The notes under the pieces: model-generated
The model's database searches: none
What the model saw: only the letters and a program-made list of their open reading frames with translations
What the model was told of the DNA's origin: nothing
Source: Paraglomus occultum
Taxonomy: Eukaryota; Glomeromycota; Glomeromycetes; Paraglomerales; Paraglomeraceae
Direction of reading: 5' to 3'
DNA: 47,897 bases
Assembly: GCA_910592205.1 (NCBI GenBank)
Contig: CAJVPJ010000084.1
Span: forward strand, 1 to 47,897
Made by a program: the position numbers and the translations under genes
Shown here: piece after piece, positions 41,920-47,897 of the stretch
Numbering within the stretch: the first letter of the stretch is position 1
Layout: the number at the start of each line of letters is the position of its first letter

Positions 41920-44620
41920 CTAAGCTCTGACCATCGGTACGCGTATTTTTCTTGGTGACGAATTCGATTTCCGGCAATAAGAATGACTTGAAGATGATGA
42001 TTGTAGTTGAGATGAATTTACTACATTGATTGTAGATCTTAACCTTTCCTACATAAAATTAAAAATAATGAGATTACATTGCAAAACAACTTGTTTGAAG
42101 ATTACGAACGTTCTTACCAACAATGAATATAATGTAGACACCACAGTAACGATGTTTAGAAAATTCGCATTCTCCGTTGGAAGCAATATTTTTGATAATA
42201 AACAACAGCGATAAAGACCATCATACGCCAAATCCATGTTAAAAACTTGAATTACGTCTCCTGTTTGAATTATACCCGATTAGTTTGGCAGATAAACATA
42301 ACTTGTTGTAAGATATAATAACGATACTTGATAACTTACCACAGATCAATATTCCATAGACTTCTATACCGGCAATGTAACCACATCTATTGATGATAAG
42401 GTCTAAAGATCCTTTCATAAACTTCGCCAGCTTTATCACACTTTTACTTATAATATCTGTATGGGCCTGCGGGTTTATTTCGCCAAATAAGATCTCTCTG
42501 TTTGCATCATCTACTTTTCCAAGTACCCGAAAGTCCGGTTTCCTTCCGTGATTGTTGCCATCTAATGCCCGTCTTTCTTTCGAACTTTCGGACTCGCCAT
42601 TCGCCCTTCATTTAAATTACAGTTATGAGCATATTTGATGTGTAAATAATATATTGATTACATAAAACTTACCAAACTAATGCAAAATCAGTTTTACCAA
42701 ATATCTCTTCAAGAATTTGATGGCAATACCGATGGACAAATGTGTCTTCATTCAACTCATTGCTCTTGTTGAAACTTACTGAGGATAGATACATAAAACT
42801 GCAAAGCAAAAGATGTAAATATGATTAACGAACATACAAACATGTTCTCAATAGTTTTAGAACTTACAAATTTCTTGACACTATTTGCACACACTCAAAA
42901 ATATCTCTATCTTCATCCGTTTGCAAAGTACCCCTTAGTGACCAATTTTCACACCATCTTGTATTCATCAATTGCTTATCATTCAAAAGCTAGATCACAA
43001 TAAAACAAATTAATACCTTTGCTAATATCATATAGGAGGTCAACTTACCGTATTGTATTCAGCAATTATCATTATAACATTTTGTGGCAACATAATTGGA
43101 GTTAATGGTCTTGGGCGAATTTTCTTCCACACTTTTTCAGAACATGATACATATTCTGGCTTGGATTCATTACAATACATTATTGATGACAAACATCTGC
43201 AAATATATACAAAAATTAGACATTGAAATTGATTCTATTTACACAACAAATACTGGACTTACAATATCTGTTCCATATCTTTAAGATATGAAAACGTTTG
43301 GTTGTCTTTCAATTGATTTATTACGTCAAGCTGGAAATTGCGGAAATCAAGGGAGACGTTGTGATCCTCTGCCACCCACTAAGTATAAGATAAGAAAAGA
43401 TTATTACTATATCAGGAAAAGTAACTAAAAATTCACAATATTCTCAATATTTACATCCTTCATAGAAGCATCATTTATGTCAATATTGTTGATTGCATGT
43501 TTCCATGATAGAATGGTCTTAAACTATAATTAGGAATCAAATTCATTAGTAAAAAGAATAAAATTTCTCTACTTAATAATTTATTTTGCATCCCAATACT
43601 GATTAATAATAACCTTATTGTTTCTTGATCCTTTTCCGTTCTTTATGATGAAAGAATTTTCATCATCATCTTCGTGTATCCCTATTACTATATCCAACTC
43701 GTCATGGCCATTTGACTTTGAAGAGCAATGCAGATTAGAAACAAACTTATCACATCATACGGCTAACAAACAAGAAAAAAATATATTACTGAACAGACCT
43801 CATTATGACCATCCAAAGAATTATCCCAACAGTTGGGAAGAGCAAAAATAACTTCATCTGATTCTGATGGTTCATCTTCTACATATCGTTCTGATGGATG
43901 GATCTATAATCCAAAAGATTCATTTTGTATATATAACAAATTTAAGAAAGACCTTTAATTTTACTCTAAATTAAAGATACATACAGGTTTTTGTTTTTTA
44001 CTCCCTTTAGTTGGTATTTCTTCAACGTTTGATTGTTCACAATTCCCATAGGATCGTTTATTGCTTTGAATAGTATTGCCACTTCCAACTTGTACTCCAT
44101 CACAGGAATAAAATCGATTTTCGGTATTATAATTATTTATTACCTCCGCAACGTTACGATGTTTCAAGCTAGGTAAAGACTTAATCCAAAAGTTATCTAT
44201 ACGACCCCCCCCTTTTGGATTCAAGCTGTTACAGATATCGTAAATTATTCTACATTAATATCAAAGTTCTAGGTTTGTCACAAGCTGGCTACAGCGGAGA
44301 CGTAGTCCATAACCATGCGAAGACGTAGTTCCATGGGTAGCTACTGAATGTGACAAACCTTCAATCACTGCTTATAAATTATACATTATACTCACCTTGA
44401 ATTGATTTTCAAGACGTATCGCATTCTTTATTTCCACTTCTGTTCCATATTCTTTTATTTGCTGTATGTATTTGTTGAAGCTTCTTATTACAGTCGCTTT
44501 GTCTAAACCGAAATTGTTATTTTTCCAGAATTCGTGAAACTGGAGCGCATCCCAGTCATCGCACGGAGTGTTCAGGAAATAGTCGAAGCCCGGTCCATAA
44601 TCTTTAATATCAGACAACAT
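41920..44620 (-). CDS. Member of an expanded (Glomeromycotina-type) family with possible PD-(D/E)XK-like core, 12 exons
   Basis: Twelve exons (44620-44396, 44225-43985, 43903-43799, 43745-43614, 43523-43455, 43378-43263, 43196-43049, 42989-42868, 42798-42673, 42605-42340, 42260-42118, 42048-41920) join to about 606 residues, with one caveat. Exon 2 has eight G at 44214-44221, which puts it one base out of frame; seven restores every junction. The N-terminus reads 'FLNTPCDDWDALQFHEFWKN' with a helical 'TVIRSFNKYIQQIKEYGTEV'. A low-complexity acidic middle follows, then 'TFVHRYCHQILEEIFGKTDF', 'ALVWANGES', 'GRKPDFRVL', 'REILFGEINPQA', 'VIKLAKFMKGSLDLII', 'AGIEVYGILICGGDVIQVFN', 'MDLAYDGLYRCCLL' and a serine-rich end. 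I recall many similar Rhizophagus proteins. The spacing of 'PDF' and 'FGEI' resembles a PD-(D/E)XK nuclease core, but the expected lysine is asparagine here. Function is not known. Confidence 0.75.
44271..44360. mobile_element. 90-bp inverted-repeat insertion in an intron
   Basis: AGGTTTGTCACA at 44271-44282 is a perfect 12-bp inverted complement of TGTGACAAACCT at 44349-44360. Inside, GACGTAGTCCAT and GACGTAGTTCCAT form a direct repeat. The unit lies within intron 1 (44226-44395) of the 12-exon gene and could be a tiny MITE or an RNA hairpin. No convincing target-site duplication flanks it. Confidence 0.6.
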
Positions 44621-45404
44621 AATGTAATGTTTTTACAAGTGAAAGATTCAGTTTGCCAGACTCTCCTTTATACAGTTGTTACTAAAGAAACGCGTTGCTC
44701 GCCAACGCGACTTAGATGCCAAGAGTTAAAAATTTTACGGACACATGACTACTGTGTAACGGTCTATACCAAAACGGGTTTAATATTAAGTTTTCAATGA
44801 AACCATCTATATACTCCTCCAATACATACTGTATCCCGCACTCTCTATTAATTCATTAAAGGTAAGTCTTTGGCTACCAATTCTTCTCTTTGTATATGAC
44901 AATTTTTCGGCTAGAATATCGCTTCGTAGCTATCTAATTTATAGCTGTTCTGAAACCACACTTTAACTTCACTGGTCCCATTCCTTTGGTCATGCCATTG
45001 ACCATTGATAGCCTTTGTATGATTAATATTCAAGACGTTCTTCTGAAACGTATCATCGTTCTAATGCCGTAAGAATAGCGCGTTAATCAGATAAAGTGTT
45101 TAATATTAAGACATTTCAGCGACGTTGTCGAAACAAATTATGATCTGATATCACATGATACCAAATTTGTGGCGGCGCTTGTGGTGTTTGTGGCTCCGCT
45201 TTAGCCTACCCTCAAATTTGTAATATTAAGAAATTCGTTATTATTATTATTATGTAATATGGTAATATGAGTGTCCACAAGGTAGACAAGGCAGGCATAC
45301 GCGTATACGCTCGCGCTGCATAATTATCCTCTCCAATATCATTTTTCGAAAAAATGAACTCATTGTCAAGTTCTTATTATAATTGCTGTAAAATTAGCTT
45401 TCTA
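44621..45404. other. Intergenic region upstream of the 12-exon gene
   Basis: About 780 bp between the gene start (minus) and the MULE-like pseudogene (plus), presumably containing the promoter. GTTTAATATTAAG-type phrases repeat at 44775, 45100 and 45220. An ATT microsatellite lies at 45238-45254. No gene is seen. Confidence 0.45.
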
Positions 45405-46435
45405 GCGAATTCGTGGATAAGGATAAGAGTGGCAATTTCGTACTTGTAGCAAACGACGAAGAAACAGACCTTCAACTAGTAATAATACCTGTGATGATGA
45501 GAAATAATTGAAATCGAAGCTCTATGTCAGAGTTTAAGAGAGCTGCTAAATATTATGTATTAGATGTTAGCAATTTTGATAATTCTGCAAAAAAATAGCT
45601 AACGAAATAGTCGACCTAATCGAAGATATTGATGAATACAACTGGGTGTAAGCTTATATTGCCTAAATTATACATGTAATGCAAAGATAAGATTAATTTT
45701 ATAAACGAATGTTAAACATCTCACATTTCTTAATCAATAGTTACCACCATGAATACGTTGGACAGAATGGTATATCATTTTGGTATTACTGTTCGCAGCA
45801 GGATAACTTAGCTGCTAAGCCAAGAAAACATTCCGTTCCACTGAAGCATAGAGATACGGCGTCTATGGAACGCTTTACCTGCAATGGTCTTATTAAAATA
45901 ACAATTATAACACATTGCATGTAGCAGAACTCACCTTGCAGCATAACATGTTACATAAACTTCTTATTTCTGAAGAGGTTAAGACGTTTATCAAAGAAAA
46001 CATCGATCTCTTACTGCGTGAAATATATTCGCAGTTGATTAGAAATAACGCAGATCCATCGATTCGGCAAAAGCACATGCATTTTTGGTGGTCTCAATTT
46101 GCGGCAAAACACTATAAACGTTATAACAATGCTTTTGAATCAGCTATTCTGTGGTTGCGGGGAACGACATTATGACATTATACTTAATGAAACGGAACCT
46201 GTTTGTGCTCTGGTTTCAACACTAAAATGCTGGATCAAATGAATCAGTTGGGAATTAATATAAATGAGTGTGGAATAGACACTACATGTATGTCTCCTAT
46301 TCTTTATTGTTATTTTTTGTTAATATATATATCTAAATACGTGTATACTTTTAAGACAATACGAACAATATGGGATTTGAATTGTAACACGTATCTTTGG
46401 ACGGAATGGTATGATGTCTCATTGTAGGCGCAGTC
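45405..46435 (+). pseudogene. MULE-like transposase, 5' half, degenerate
   Basis: Successive plus frames can be read as one protein: 'MSEFKRAAKYYVLDVSNFDN' (45524 on), 'ANEIVDLIEDIDEYNW', an intact-looking intron (45648-45740, GTAAGC...TAG), 'HHEYVGQNGISFWYYCSQQD', 'HRDTASMERFTCNGLIKI', 'EEVKTFIKENIDLLLREIYS', 'SIRQKHMHFWWSQFAAKHYK', 'NAFESAILWL', 'MLDQMNQLGININECGIDTT', and after a second possible intron 'NTNNMGFEL'. The GID.T...NNMGFEL segment corresponds to the start of the MULE DDE core with its first aspartate (from memory). Breaks include a seven-A run where eight fits (45587-45593), shifts near 45903, 46166 and 46215, and stops after 46385. The catalytic remainder is missing. The element is therefore probably inactive. 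Confidence 0.65.
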
Positions 46436-47650
46436 TCCCTGTGAAGACAAGTTTTCCGTCTTAAAAACCACAACGTTCATCGAAGGCCATGTCGTGACGC
46501 TACACTAGGGAGAATGATTCGTGTAACTCGTTTTCAAAAGTTCTCAGCATTTGTCCATCTCTTTTAAGTATTCTGTCTGCTCATCCTCTTCATCCTTTTT
46601 TATTTTTTTCATTTGGGGAATAAAATCATAGTCAATGTGTTGTCTTTGGTACCTTTTTCTAATTTATTGTCAATATCTTCTCCGTTTGCTAGTTTTTCTC
46701 TTTCGTTCATTAATTTATTCTCTTTTCCCAATTGCATGGAAATATAAAATTATTACAGTTTAACTTTTGTTCGAATTTGTTCATCAATTCTTGTAACAAT
46801 TCTCCATCAAGTTTCAGAATCTAAATTAAGCAAATCATCAGATGATGTATATTTCTTAACATCAGTAACTGTATTAGTATATTCAGGTGACATTTTATTA
46901 TGTAATTTAGTAACTACTTTGCTTTTTTCAGCAATAACATTATTTTAGTTAGGTTGTAAAGCTACGTTTATTTTTTCTGCTTGTTCAGGAGTGGCTGGTA
47001 TATTAATATAGGTATAATAGACAGGTATAGCAAATCAGTAACCAGTAGACTTATACAATCTTTCTATTTTGTGAGCAACATCTTTCATGACTGGCAACAT
47101 GTCATCTCATTCTTGTTGGTTAAGTTCTCACGCAGTGGTACAATGGCATTTATATTTACTGGTTAAAACACAATGTGCTTTAGCATTAGGTCTAATGTCA
47201 GCATAAGAAAAGATACTTCCTCCTAGATCTGAGACTCATGACTTAAGTATTCCGTCTAGATGAGATTTAACCCATCACAGAGAATGCAATCTTTTTTTCA
47301 ATCATAATATCATGGTTGGTTCATAGTAAAGTAATTTTACAAAAAAAGGAAGATAATTATAAGTGCATTCAACAAATGACTGTTGGACTTGTTTTTTTCA
47401 AGTTTTTGTTCCTTTCTTGGTTCACCATGAGCTGATGTTAATGTTCATTTATTACTTTATACTTATTATTTTTCGTTCCTGGTAAATTTCATAGGTAATT
47501 TTTTCTTGATCTAGATATTCCTGGAGAGTTTAGGTATTTATATTATTGATTTTAAAAGTGTATTAGTATTAGTATGGAGCAATTTTCTCTCCTTGAGCTT
47601 TCTTTAAAATACTTCTAATAGTGCTGTAATTCTTTAGTTCCATAGTGGAT
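46436..47650 (-). pseudogene. Degenerate mobile-element ORF, minus strand
   Basis: One minus frame is almost collinear from about 47210 to 46600 with text such as 'NAKAHCVLTSKYKCHCTTA', 'DDMLPVMKDVAHKIERLYKS', 'FAIPVYYTYINIPATPEQAE', 'KINVALQPN', 'KSKVVTKLHNKMSPEYTNTV', 'LLNLDSET', 'WRIVTRIDEQIRTKVKL' and 'NKLMNEREKLANGEDIDNKL'. It is interrupted mainly by TGA and a few TAA stops. Farther right (47640-47390) 'TLQEYLDQEKITYEIYQERK' is the part shared with the copy at 5510-5740. I do not know the protein family. The shared segment and the following terminal repeat identify it as mobile-element debris. 46436-46560 shows nothing I can assign. Confidence 0.55.
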
Positions 47651-47668
47651 TTGATGTAAATTAGTTTC

Positions 47669-47897
47669 ATATGGGGCATGCTGCAACAAAACCAGACAAA
47701 GTGAACATTCTATAAATGAGGGGCTGGTTATGATGTGGCCGTAAAACTGACCAGGATAACTGATAACAGTTTAATGATAAATGGTGCTCATTCATAACTT
47801 ATGACCTGTTAATTTTAATTTTCCCTTTATCATACCAGAAGGTGAGGAATATAAACCATAACAGGAGCAATATAGGATTACCTCTATATATAAAAAT
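47669..47897 (+). mobile_element. Terminal repeat of dispersed element (copy 3, cut by window edge)
   Basis: Begins ATATGGGGCATGCTGCAACA and is collinear with 24783-25013 to the end of the window, with more divergence after the first 51 bases. By analogy with the copy at 24783 it should be the left end of an element whose coding region lies beyond the window. It follows a separate element remnant that ends near 47650. Confidence 0.65.

Overview
This window is eukaryotic. It is AT-rich and lowly dense in genes. Its genes are cut by many short introns of about 60-320 nt with GTAAGT/GTGAGT-like donors, and the conserved proteins match fungal families. The mix of small conserved housekeeping genes, many decayed DNA transposons (MULE-like, DUF6589-type, pogo-like and MITE-like) and one member of a lineage-expanded protein family points to an early-diverging fungus, most likely an arbuscular mycorrhizal fungus (Glomeromycotina, Rhizophagus-like). 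The lineage is inferred from remembered protein families; no search was run.

Layout. 1-4.8 kb is repeat-rich: a transposon end at the left edge, dispersed repeats, a 546 bp inverted-repeat element, a duplicated leucine-rich-repeat pseudogene and a small unknown ORF. 4.8-7.5 kb holds a fragment of a repeat family that recurs at 24.8 and 47.4-47.9 kb. 7.5-11.0 kb carries F-actin-capping protein beta (+) facing an acidic nuclear protein with a C-terminal CHZ-like (H2A.Z-chaperone type) motif (-). 11.6-14.4 kb has a candidate small gene and a decayed DUF6589-type element. 14.5-19.0 kb holds DCN1-like cullin-neddylation protein (-) and a 512-residue coiled-coil protein (-). 21.8 kb has an elongator tRNA-Met(CAT). 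22.2-23.7 kb encodes a TXNL1-type thioredoxin plus PITH protein (-). 24.8-26.3 kb is mobile-element and pseudogene material. 27.2-27.6 kb encodes a secreted protein made of four CQC..CCG repeats (-), a candidate effector or wall protein. 27.7-32.3 kb has no recognisable gene. 32.4-33.7 kb is a FYVE-domain protein (+). 36.3-40.0 kb is SPB1 (+), a 15-exon rRNA 2'-O-methyltransferase. 40.8-41.3 kb is a transposon-type ORF with two TGA stops. 41.9-44.6 kb is a 12-exon gene of an expanded family with a possible PD-(D/E)XK-like core (-). 45.4-47.9 kb is a MULE transposase pseudogene and further element remains.

The genes do not form a pathway. They serve actin dynamics, chromatin, neddylation, redox/proteasome, endosomal PI3P binding and 60S ribosome biogenesis. 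Exon models were built by hand from reading-frame continuity, splice signals and family conservation, and they close in phase. The exceptions are one-base homopolymer disruptions in SPB1 (A8 where 7 fits) and in the expanded-family gene (G8 where 7 fits), with similar ones in the MULE copy. Two themes recur: single-base homopolymer frameshifts, and TGA-rich decay consistent with C-to-T change at CpG.
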